Positions 1 through 7,579 of a stretch of 64,000 nucleotides of DNA are shown here, one piece after another. Source of the stretch: Planctomycetota bacterium (GTDB lineage: Bacteria; Planctomycetota; J058; JAJDCQ01); contig JAJDCQ010000043.1 of the NCBI GenBank assembly GCA_029260755.1, positions 1-64,000 on the forward strand, in the 5' to 3' direction. Numbering within the stretch: the stretch's first letter is position 1; each line of letters opens with the position of its first letter. Both the position numbers and the translations under genes were made by a program. The notes beneath the pieces are model-generated. The model saw only the letters and a program-made list of their open reading frames with translations. It was not told the DNA's origin and did no database searches.

Positions 1-112
1 GCACGGAGCACTTCGGATGATGCCCCGTCGCGGACCAATCCCGGCGCTCCTTCTCTTGGCTCCCGTCGCCTCGCGTGACCGAGACCGAGAGGGAGCCATC
101 CCTGGAGCCGGT

Positions 113-128
113 CGGCTCGCGCGAGCCG
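113..128. other. Perfect 16-base palindrome
   Basis: A self-complementary 16-mer (CGGCTCGCGCGAGCCG) in the non-coding stretch downstream of the ammonia-lyase gene. It could be part of a transcription terminator for that minus-strand gene, but there is no T-run on either side. Nothing else with coding potential is visible from 1 to 254. Confidence 0.3.
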
Positions 129-148
129 GGATACGGCGCCCTCAGTCG

Positions 149-180
149 CTTCTCCGTGTCTCCGTGCCTCCGTGGTGACA
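149..180. repeat. CTCCGTG-type triplet repeat arm
   Basis: Three consecutive units of about 9 bases sharing CTCCGTG, the last ending GTGG. The first bases of the window (GCACGGAGCA) are the complement of one unit, so this is probably the right arm of an inverted repeat whose left arm lies mostly outside the window. The design (three 9-base units, last unit ending in GG) matches the ATCCGCG and ATCTGTG arms found at 14.2, 30.4 and 51.1 kb. Confidence 0.45.
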
Positions 181-254
181 TCATGCTCGCCGAAGGCGAG
201 CCCATCGGACCTGAGCGAGGTTGATAGCCCATATGCGGGCTAGACGGAACAGGG

Positions 255-2405
255 CTAGACGAGCGTCGCGAGCACGTCCACCACCGCGCCGCTCCGCACC
301 AGCCCGAGCACCCGGTCCATGTCGAAGCCGAGGGCGCGGTCCTCGTCGAGCGGGGGGACGTTGGCGTCGAGGAGCTCGAAGAGCGGCATCGTCGCTCGTC
401 CGAGCTTCACCTCGGGCGCGCCCCGGAACCTGGCAGCCGCGACGCCGGTGAGGAGCTCGATCGCGACGACGCGCTCGGCGAGGTCGAGGACCGCGCGCGC
501 CTTGTGGGCGGCGGCGAGGCCCATCGACACGTGGTCCTCGGTCCCCTCGCCGGTCGGGATCGAGTCGACGCTCGCGGGGTGGGCTCGGGTCTTCGCCTCG
601 CTCACGAGGGCGGCGGCGGTGTACTGGGGGATCAGGAAGCCGCTCCGGAGGCCGGCCCGCTCGACGAGCAGGCTCGGCAGGCCGTTGCTCGCTCGCCCGT
701 CGGTCAGGTGCGCGATGCGGCGCTCGCTGATGCTGGCCACCTCGACCAGCACGATCGCGATCAGGTCGAGGACGAACGCGAGCGGCTCGCCGTGGAAGTT
801 CCCTCCGCTCACGACGGCGTCGCGGCACGCCTCGACGGTGAGCTCCGCCGGCGGGTCGGGCGGGAAGACGAGCGGGTTGTCGGTGACGGCGCCGAACTCG
901 GCCTCGAGGACGCGCCGGGCGTGGTCGAGGTTCGCCCTGACGGCGCCGAGCACCTGCGGCGCGCACCGGTAGCTGTAGTCGTCCTGCACGGGCGGGCTCT
1001 CGGGGACGGCGAGCTCGACCTCGCCGATCGCCGCTGCAATGAACTCGCGCGCCCGCTCGCTGCCGGCCGGCAGGGCCGAGCCGAGCGTCATCTGATAGCA
1101 GCCGAGGAGCTCGCGCTTCGGTCCCGCGAGGGTCGCGTCGAGCGCGCGGAGGAGCTTCGGCCGGGCCGCCCGTGAGGTCGCCCAGCCGTCGGCGACGTCG
1201 AGGCCGGCCGACGCCATCGCGTCGTCGAGGATCTTGCGTGGCGTCGCGCGGATGGCCCGGAGCGCGCCGGCGGTCCGCTCGAGGCGGGCGCGGAGGTCGT
1301 CGACGAGGGCCGGGCCGCCGCCGTCGTCGTCATCGTCGTCGGCGGCCGCGGCCCCAGGGCGGCCGAGGTGCTCGATCGCGTCCTCGAGCTCGCGGACGGC
1401 GCGGTCGAGGCGCGGGAGCGAGAGCGGCATCGAGAGCACCTCGCTGCCGTCGATCGCCGCGCGGATCAGCCACGCGCTCTCCGCCTGGCCCGGCACCGGC
1501 CGGACGGCGTGGATCCGCGGGTCGAAGGCGTCGCGCACCCCCTTCTGCCCCTCGAGGGAGAGGGCGCAGCCGAGCTCGCTCGCGACGAGCGTCTCGAGCG
1601 CGTCCCACAGGACGAGGGCGCCGATCGCCGCCATCCCCTGCGTTCCGTTGATCAGCGCCAGCCCCTCCTTCGCGAGGAGGGTGACCGGCTCGATCCCGAA
1701 GCGATCGACGAGCGAGGCCGGCGTCGAGGGCTCGAACTCCGAGGGGCGGGCGGCCGAGATGAGCCCGGGGCGCGCCCGGCGCCCCCCCTCGATCCCGTCG
1801 ACGTCCGCCGCGTCGCCGTCCTCGGTCCCGGTCGCGGCGCCGCCGCGATGAACTCGCCCCTCCGCCTCGCCCATGAGGACGAGGGCGAGGTGGCTGAGCT
1901 GGGCGAGATCGCCGCTCGCCCCGACCGATCCGCGCGAGGGGACGAGCGGGTAGACCGACGCGTCGAGCATCGCCGCGAGGCGCTCGACCAGCACCGGACG
2001 CACCCCCGAGAAGCCGCGCGCGATCGTGGCCGCCCGGAGGAACATCATCGCCCGGACGACGTCCTCGGGCAGGACGGGGCCGGTGCCGCACGCGTGGCTC
2101 CGGACGAGGTTTCGCTGGAGCGCCTCGACCTCATCGGCCCCGATGAGGACGTCGCGCTTCGGCCCGAACCCGGTCGTCAGCCCGTAGACCTTGGCGTTGG
2201 CGTCGATGAGGCGCTCGACGACGGCGCGGCTTCGCTCCATCCGGGACCGCGCGGCGTCGTCGAGGCGGACGCGCGCGCCGAAGCGGGCGACGGCGACGAC
2301 GTCGGCGACCCGGAGCTCGCCCGAGCCGATCACGACCTCGGTCGTGGTGCGGGCGCGCTCTCGCTCGGCGAGGAGCTCGGTCAGCCAGGTCGACGAGGTC
2401 GCCAT
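255..2405 (-). CDS. hutH: Aromatic amino-acid ammonia-lyase, histidine ammonia-lyase-like
   Basis: Non-oxidative deamination of an aromatic amino acid, most likely histidine to urocanate. The MIO-forming triad Ala163-Ser164-Gly165 lies in GSVGASGDLAQLSH; YGLTTGFG (74-81), the NLVRSHACGTG stretch typical of HAL, VQDDYSYRC (473-481), SGGNFHGEP (533-541) and GTEDHVSMG (621-629) are all present. At 716 residues it is about 200 longer than ordinary HAL: the stretch between the GQ at 306-307 and VQDDYSYR is about 165 residues instead of a few tens, and includes a run of six Asp followed by Gly, and another acidic insert sits near 181-230. The ATG overlaps the stop of the upstream histidyl-tRNA-synthetase-like gene by one base, so the two are translationally coupled. 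No other hut genes are in view, so the substrate (histidine, tyrosine or phenylalanine) is not certain. Confidence 0.85.
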   Translation of the reverse strand: MATSSTWLTELLAERERARTTTEVVIGSGELRVADVVAVARFGARVRLDDAARSRMERSRAVVERLIDANAKVYGLTTGFGPKRDVLIGADEVEALQRNLVRSHACGTGPVLPEDVVRAMMFLRAATIARGFSGVRPVLVERLAAMLDASVYPLVPSRGSVGASGDLAQLSHLALVLMGEAEGRVHRGGAATGTEDGDAADVDGIEGGRRARPGLISAARPSEFEPSTPASLVDRFGIEPVTLLAKEGLALINGTQGMAAIGALVLWDALETLVASELGCALSLEGQKGVRDAFDPRIHAVRPVPGQAESAWLIRAAIDGSEVLSMPLSLPRLDRAVRELEDAIEHLGRPGAAAADDDDDDGGGPALVDDLRARLERTAGALRAIRATPRKILDDAMASAGLDVADGWATSRAARPKLLRALDATLAGPKRELLGCYQMTLGSALPAGSERAREFIAAAIGEVELAVPESPPVQDDYSYRCAPQVLGAVRANLDHARRVLEAEFGAVTDNPLVFPPDPPAELTVEACRDAVVSGGNFHGEPLAFVLDLIAIVLVEVASISERRIAHLTDGRASNGLPSLLVERAGLRSGFLIPQYTAAALVSEAKTRAHPASVDSIPTGEGTEDHVSMGLAAAHKARAVLDLAERVVAIELLTGVAAARFRGAPEVKLGRATMPLFELLDANVPPLDEDRALGFDMDRVLGLVRSGAVVDVLATLV

Positions 2406-4000
2406 CAGGCCTTCACCTCATCGATGGTCGACCGGCCCCGGACGGCGTCGACGACCGCGTCCGCGGCGACGCGCCGGGTTCCTGCCTCGGCGCTCGGGTC
2501 GGCGACGACCACCTCCGCGCCGCCGGCGTCGACCTCGACGAACGTGGTCGCGCCGAGGGCGCGGGCGCGGGCCGTCCGGTCGCTCGCATCGGCTCGATGG
2601 GGCGCGGCGAGCTCGACGGCGGCGGGGATCCCGGCCGCGCGGAGGCGCGCCGCGACGGCGAGGGCGCCCGCGTGGTCGCCGGCCGTCGCGTCGGGGGCGG
2701 GCGCCGACAGGACGGCGACCACCGGCGCGGCCGGCGTCGCCGCCTCGGGCCGGGGCGCGGCCGCCGCGAGGCGTTCGAGGAAGAGCGCCAGGCCGAGGGC
2801 CGGCCGCGCCTCCCCGCCGAGGGCGGCGATCAGCCCGTCGTAGCGGCCGCCGACGGCCACCTCGGTCGGCGTGCCGATGCCCGGCACGTTCGCCTCGAGA
2901 ACCAGCCCGGTGTAGTAGCCCATCCCGCGCGTCGCCGCCGGACGGAGGCGCGGGGCGAGGCTCGGATCGGCCGCGTCGATCGTCGCGGCGATCGCGTCGA
3001 GCTCGACGATCGCCCGGCGGGCGCGCTCGTCGTCGCCGGCGATCGCGGCGAGCGACTCGATCACGTCCGCGCGGCGCCCGGTCAGGGCGGCGAGGGTGGT
3101 CAGCGCGTCGCGCGTCTCGGCGGAGAAGCCGGCGACGTGCTCCCAGCGCGCGCGGTAGAGCGCGGTCGCGGCGCTCGCGAGGAGCGGCGCGAGGGCGCCT
3201 CCATCGGCGTCGCTCTGCTCGAGGCTCGTCGCGAGGGCCGCCGCGATCTGCTCGCGCACCTCGGTCACCGCGGCGCGGGCGGCGCCGTCGTCGATGCGCT
3301 CGGCGAGGGCGCCCGCGAATCGGTGGAGGTCGGCGGCGCGTCCGCCGAGCCAGCTCGGCTCCGCGATCCGGCCGGGGGCGGCGATCCGGTGGAGGCGGTC
3401 GAGCTGGGCGAGGAGCGTCTCGACGCGGTCGGGGTCGTCGATCTCGGGTCGCGAGGCGACGATCGCGCGGACGACCTCGGCGTGGCCGAGGCCGAGGACG
3501 GCGCCCGGCACGCCGGCGGCGTCGATGGCGGCCGCCGTGAGGAGGACCAGCTCGACGTCGGCGCGCGGCGCCGGCGCGCCGAAGACCTCGACCCCGAGCT
3601 GGTGGAACTCGCGGAGGCGCTGGTGAACGGCTCGCTCGTAGCGAAAGCAGGGGCCGGCGACGGCGAGGCGCTGCACCGGCGTCGACGACCCGAGCGCGCC
3701 CGAGGCGACGAAGCGCGCGACCCCGGCGGTGAGGTCGGGGCGCAGCGCCTCCTCGTGCTCGCCCTGGAACGTGAAGAGCCGGCTGCGGGCGTCGGCGCCG
3801 TAGCGCGCCTCGTAGAGCGAGAACGCCTCGAACACCGGCACCTGAACCCGTCGGTAACCGAACGCGGCGAACGTCTCGAGGACCGCCGCCTCGATCCGGC
3901 CGAGCCGGGCCACCTCGTCGGGCCCGACGTCCATCGTTCCGCGAGGTCGCTGAGGGATCGGCAAGGCGCGCTCTCTTCGCTCCGGGAATCGGCGGATCAT
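2405..4000 (-). CDS. Histidyl-tRNA-synthetase-like protein (HisS/HisZ family)
   Basis: Class II synthetase fold of the HisS/HisZ family. From the ATG at 4000 the protein is 531 residues and begins with the usual RPRGT element (18-22). Motif 2 is FRYERAVHQRLREFHQ (119-134), the histidine-A motif is RGMGYYTG (358-365) and the histidine-B motif VGGRYDGL (383-390). In true HisRS the first motif is normally RGLDYYTG, so the Asp is Gly here, and motif 3 (ALGLALFLERL) is also atypical. A degenerate anticodon-binding-like alpha/beta domain (about 425-531) remains, which HisZ proteins normally lack. It could be a divergent HisRS, a HisZ-like regulatory subunit of ATP phosphoribosyltransferase, or a paralogue tied to the ammonia-lyase gene it overlaps by one base. 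The reading frame stays open to 4507, but the region above 4000 has no family similarity. Confidence 0.7.
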   Translation of the reverse strand: MIRRFPERRERALPIPQRPRGTMDVGPDEVARLGRIEAAVLETFAAFGYRRVQVPVFEAFSLYEARYGADARSRLFTFQGEHEEALRPDLTAGVARFVASGALGSSTPVQRLAVAGPCFRYERAVHQRLREFHQLGVEVFGAPAPRADVELVLLTAAAIDAAGVPGAVLGLGHAEVVRAIVASRPEIDDPDRVETLLAQLDRLHRIAAPGRIAEPSWLGGRAADLHRFAGALAERIDDGAARAAVTEVREQIAAALATSLEQSDADGGALAPLLASAATALYRARWEHVAGFSAETRDALTTLAALTGRRADVIESLAAIAGDDERARRAIVELDAIAATIDAADPSLAPRLRPAATRGMGYYTGLVLEANVPGIGTPTEVAVGGRYDGLIAALGGEARPALGLALFLERLAAAAPRPEAATPAAPVVAVLSAPAPDATAGDHAGALAVAARLRAAGIPAAVELAAPHRADASDRTARARALGATTFVEVDAGGAEVVVADPSAEAGTRRVAADAVVDAVRGRSTIDEVKA

Positions 4001-4292
4001 AGATGCGGCCCAGTTCCGCGGCAAGCCCTTCGCCGCGACCGGCTTTGGGGGGTGCGCCGGGGGACTCCATCGGGGAATCCCTTCGGGCGGCGCGGGCCGG
4101 AGCTCGGGCCCGACGCGACGCCCGGGAGCCGCGCGGGCCGCGGGCGCCGGCGCTCCTTCTCGTTGCTGGATCTCCGGCCGGCGGCGGCCCGTGAAGGCGC
4201 ACGCAGACGATGGCCGGAACCTGTCGCAAGCGCACGCAGCGCGTGAATTTCCACATTTGCGCCGCATCGCGTCCACGCCCCCCTTCACACGG

Positions 4293-4320
4293 TTGACACC
4301 TAGGGGCCGACCGCTATGGT
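4293..4320 (+). promoter_or_regulatory. Sigma70-type promoter of the cytochrome oxidase operon
   Basis: A perfect TTGACA (4293-4298) is followed after 16 bases by TATGGT (4315-4320). Transcription from here would give a leader of about 160 bases before the GTG at 4485. The 4001-4484 divergent gap otherwise holds no convincing gene. This is one of the best consensus promoters in the window. Confidence 0.65.
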
Positions 4321-4484
4321 GGTCGTCCCGCTGGCTCTCGGAGCCCGGTGTCGTACCCCGGCGCGCGGGTCCCGCTCGGACTTGCCTCGCGTCGGCTCGC
4401 CGTCTGGAATCCGGATCGGTCGTCGCCTCCATCGCCCGGCCCCTTCGAGGCCCGCGACGGAGGATCATCGGGAGGCGCATCATC

Positions 4485-6464
4485 GTGAGCGTCCGTACGA
4501 GGTCCACCTACCCCGCCGTCCTGCTCATCGCGTGCTCGGCGCTGCTGCTCGCGCTCGTCACGCTGCCGAGCTGCGGGGTGAGCACCCATCCCAGCACCAT
4601 GAGCTACCCGCACGCGGTGCTGCTGATCCCGCCCCCGGGCACCAAGGGCGGGGCGGCGTCGACGCATCGCGTGTCGACGCGCGAGGACGGCGTGGTCGTC
4701 TGGGTGGAACAGCGCCTGCCGCACGCCGAGGGCGACCCCGACGAGGCGACCGACGAGCGCCTCGCGAACCTCACCACGACGACGCTCGTCGAGGGTGAGG
4801 CGCCGAAGGAGTCGAAGTCGCAGGCGCCCATCAAGACCGTCACGAAGACCTGGCGCACGCCCGAGGTGAGGACCATCGAGCTCTGCCCCGACGGGACGGT
4901 CCGCACGACGATCGAGCCGGGGCGGATTCGCGGGACGCGCACCCGCGTCTTCCCGGAGGGTTATCCCTCGGTCGCGCTCGGCGAGGCGTTCCGGACGGAG
5001 ACGACCCTCGGCGGCGAGACCCTCACCACCGAGACCCGGATCGACGGCACCGTCGTCACGACCCGGACGGGTTCGACGGTGATCGAGTCGATCCCCGACG
5101 GCCGGGGCGGCTACGAGACGACCGTGAACGCGCCCGAGACGGTGATCATCACCCGTCCGCCCGAGCGCGGCTCGCACACCGCCGCCGACGGCTCGACCTA
5201 TGCGGTCTCGGTCGAGGGCAAGGGCGCCGAGCGCAAGCTCGTCGTCTCGGTGACGACGCCGTCGCGCCCGAGCGCGCGCCACGACGGCTCGACCAGGATC
5301 AACCGGCTGCTCGAGCTGCCGACCTACAAGCTCGAGGTGCCGCTCGCCGAGCCGACCGACGAGCCGAAGGTCGGCAAGGCCGAGGTCCACGGCCTCGAGG
5401 TCGTCGAGAAGACCACGATCTCGGGGAGCGGCACGGTGACCGTCGTCCGCGAGGCGACGTCAGGGAAGATCGATGCGGCGCCCGACGCGCACGTCGGCTT
5501 CGCGTCCATCACCGGCCAGATCGACGGCTCCCTCCAGATGTACTTCGGAACGCCGACCGCTCCGTTCGTCCTCGGATACGGCGACGACATCGAACGGAAG
5601 GCGCTCGCCATCGGGCGCGACCAGTTCCGCGTCAACTGCGTCCACTGCCACGGCATGTGGGGCGCGGGCGACGGGCCGACCGCGCCGTTCCTGAACCCGC
5701 GGCCGCGCGACTTCCGTCGCGGCGTGTTCAAGTTCCGCTCGACGCCGGTCGGGACCAAGCCGACGCACGCCGACCTCGTCCGGATCATCAAGCGCGGCGC
5801 GCACGGGACGATGATGCCGGCGTTCGATCGGCCCTGGGACGTCGACGTCGACGCGCTCGCCTGGTACGTCCAGTACCTCTCGATGCGCGGCGAGCTCGAG
5901 GGGCTGCTCTTCAACACCTACCTCCAGAACGAGATGCTCGAGCCCGACGACGTCTCCGGCAACTTCGAGTACGTCACCGAGGCGTGGATGGACGGGGCCC
6001 CCGACGCCGTCGTCGAGGTCGGCGCCGCCGTCGACATCTCGACGCCCGAGCTGCTCGCGGCCTCGATCAAGCGCGGCGGCGACCTCTTCCGGGACGGGAA
6101 GACCGGCAACTGCCTCAGCTGCCACGGCCCGAACGGCGCCGGCGACGGCGACGACACGTCCTCGTTCGTCGATGACTGGGGCTACCCGCTCCCGCCGGCG
6201 AACCTGACCAAGGGGCAGTTCCGCGGGGGCTCGCGGCCGATCGATCTCTACATGCGGATCGCGAGCGGGATCTCCGGAACCAAGATGCCGGGATACGCCG
6301 GGTCGCTCGTGCTCTACGTCTGCGCGGAGCACGGCACCAAGAACGCGAAGCCGGAGTGCTCGGCCGAGGACTGCGAGGAGGACATCGAGGAGTCGAAGTC
6401 CTACGAGCAGATCTGGGATCTGGTGAACTTCGTGAAGAGTCTGCCTCGCGAGGCGGCGCGGTAG
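4485..6464 (+). CDS. Dihaem cytochrome c lipoprotein of the oxidase operon
   Basis: The start chosen is the GTG at 4485, preceded by GGAGG at 4471-4475, giving 659 residues with a lipoprotein signal peptide ending LPSC at about residue 28. The frame is open back to 4191 but only this start puts the signal peptide at the N-terminus. The first 380 or so residues are rich in Thr, Glu and Gly and look like beta structure with no recognised domain. The C-terminal part has two class I cytochrome c domains: CVHCH at 385-389 with a distal HGTMMP methionine, and CLSCH at 543-547 with a distal GTKMPGY methionine. As first gene of the operon it is a plausible electron donor to CoxB, or links an alternative quinol-oxidising complex to the oxidase. 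The large N-terminal region is unusual. Confidence 0.75.
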   Translation: MSVRTRSTYPAVLLIACSALLLALVTLPSCGVSTHPSTMSYPHAVLLIPPPGTKGGAASTHRVSTREDGVVVWVEQRLPHAEGDPDEATDERLANLTTTTLVEGEAPKESKSQAPIKTVTKTWRTPEVRTIELCPDGTVRTTIEPGRIRGTRTRVFPEGYPSVALGEAFRTETTLGGETLTTETRIDGTVVTTRTGSTVIESIPDGRGGYETTVNAPETVIITRPPERGSHTAADGSTYAVSVEGKGAERKLVVSVTTPSRPSARHDGSTRINRLLELPTYKLEVPLAEPTDEPKVGKAEVHGLEVVEKTTISGSGTVTVVREATSGKIDAAPDAHVGFASITGQIDGSLQMYFGTPTAPFVLGYGDDIERKALAIGRDQFRVNCVHCHGMWGAGDGPTAPFLNPRPRDFRRGVFKFRSTPVGTKPTHADLVRIIKRGAHGTMMPAFDRPWDVDVDALAWYVQYLSMRGELEGLLFNTYLQNEMLEPDDVSGNFEYVTEAWMDGAPDAVVEVGAAVDISTPELLAASIKRGGDLFRDGKTGNCLSCHGPNGAGDGDDTSSFVDDWGYPLPPANLTKGQFRGGSRPIDLYMRIASGISGTKMPGYAGSLVLYVCAEHGTKNAKPECSAEDCEEDIEESKSYEQIWDLVNFVKSLPREAAR

Positions 6465-6485
6465 CGAACGGTCGGAAACACGCGC

Positions 6486-6505
6486 GGCGGCGCGGGAGCG
6501 CCGCC
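6486..6505. promoter_or_regulatory. GC-rich hairpin before coxB
   Basis: An 8-bp perfect stem (GGCGGCGC/GCGCCGCC) closed by a GGGA tetraloop, which fits the GNRA class. It lies 22 bases after the stop of the dihaem cytochrome gene. No T-run follows, so it is more likely an mRNA processing or stability element, or a weak attenuator, than a full terminator. Confidence 0.45.
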
Positions 6506-6550
6506 GCCAGCCCCCGAATCGTCCGGGCGCGCACGCGGCCCGGGCAGTGA

Positions 6551-6569
6551 GGCGAGACGGAGTCTCGCC
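6551..6569. promoter_or_regulatory. Hairpin directly upstream of the coxB ribosome-binding site
   Basis: An 8-bp perfect stem GGCGAGAC/GTCTCGCC with a GGA loop ends at the edge of the GGGAGAG ribosome-binding site of coxB. Together with the hairpin at 6486-6505 it could set the ratio of cytochrome to oxidase subunits. Confidence 0.45.
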
Positions 6570-6581
6570 GGGAGAGAGCCG

Positions 6582-7529
6582 GTGGATAAGGCGTGGGGAA
6601 TCCTGTTCCTGGCCGCGGCGGTCTTCTCGATCGCCATCTTCGCCTACGCGCCGTCGCAGGGCTGGTGGTTCCCGGAGGACGTCAGCACGCACGGCCACGA
6701 GATCGACAAGCTGTTCTACGTCATCCTCGCCGTGACGGGGCTGGCGTTCGTCGCGACCCAGGCCGTCCTGTGCTTCGTCGTCTTCCGCTACTCCGGTCTC
6801 CGGAGGGGCGAGAAGGGGACGTTCATCCACACGATTCACTGGCTCGAGTACCTGTGGACGTTCGTGACGGCCGCCGTCCTGGCGTGGATCGCGTTCGTTC
6901 AGGTCGACGCGTGGGCGAACATCAAGTTCAAGACGCGGGCTCCGGACGTGAAGACGCACGCCCACGTGATGGCGGGGCAGTTCGAGTGGCGGATCACCTA
7001 CCCGGGCTTCGACGGCGAGTTCAACACCGTCGATGACGTGATGGGCCTCAACCAGCTCCACATCCCGGTCGAGTCGCCGATCCTGGTCGACCTCGAGAGC
7101 CGCGACGTCCTCCACAGCTTCTTCCTGCCGAACTTCCGGATCAAGCAGGACGCGGTCCCCGGCATGGTGATCCCCGTCTGGTTCACGACGAAGCCGGGGA
7201 CCGAGGACAGCTACGAGATCGTCTGCGCCGAGCTGTGCGGCTGGGGCCACTACAAGATGAAGGGCATGGTCTTCGTCCACCCGAAGGAGACCGTGGACCT
7301 CGAGGCGCTCAAGGCGGAGGTCGCCGAGCTCAAGGAGCAGCTCGACGGCTTCGCCGCCGACGCGGCCGAGAAGCCCGACAAGAAGAAGCGTCTCGAGGTC
7401 GAGCGCGCCTGGACCAAGCAGCTCGGTCGGCTCGGGCGCTTCACCGAAAACCCCGGCCTCCACCTCTCGTTCGAGGACTGGCTGAAGAAGGCGCACGAGG
7501 AAGCGAACGCGGTCGCGCTCGAGGACTGA
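6582..7529 (+). CDS. coxB: Cytochrome c oxidase subunit II (CuA subunit)
   Basis: 315 residues starting at a GTG with GGGAGAG upstream. Two N-terminal membrane helices (about 5-25 and 42-66, with more hydrophobic sequence to about 105) anchor a periplasmic cupredoxin domain. The CuA ligands are visible: His178 in DVLHSFFLP and the CAELCGWGHYKM block with Cys215, Cys219, His223 and Met226; the electron-entry Trp is in QFEW. A charged, coiled-coil-like extension follows from about residue 235. There is no fused cytochrome c domain, so the upstream dihaem lipoprotein may fill that role. It is followed by coxA after 50 bases. Confidence 0.95.
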   Translation: MDKAWGILFLAAAVFSIAIFAYAPSQGWWFPEDVSTHGHEIDKLFYVILAVTGLAFVATQAVLCFVVFRYSGLRRGEKGTFIHTIHWLEYLWTFVTAAVLAWIAFVQVDAWANIKFKTRAPDVKTHAHVMAGQFEWRITYPGFDGEFNTVDDVMGLNQLHIPVESPILVDLESRDVLHSFFLPNFRIKQDAVPGMVIPVWFTTKPGTEDSYEIVCAELCGWGHYKMKGMVFVHPKETVDLEALKAEVAELKEQLDGFAADAAEKPDKKKRLEVERAWTKQLGRLGRFTENPGLHLSFEDWLKKAHEEANAVALED

Positions 7530-7579
7530 GCGCGGCGGGGCGATCACGCATCACCCACCGTAAGGCAACAGAGGAAGCG

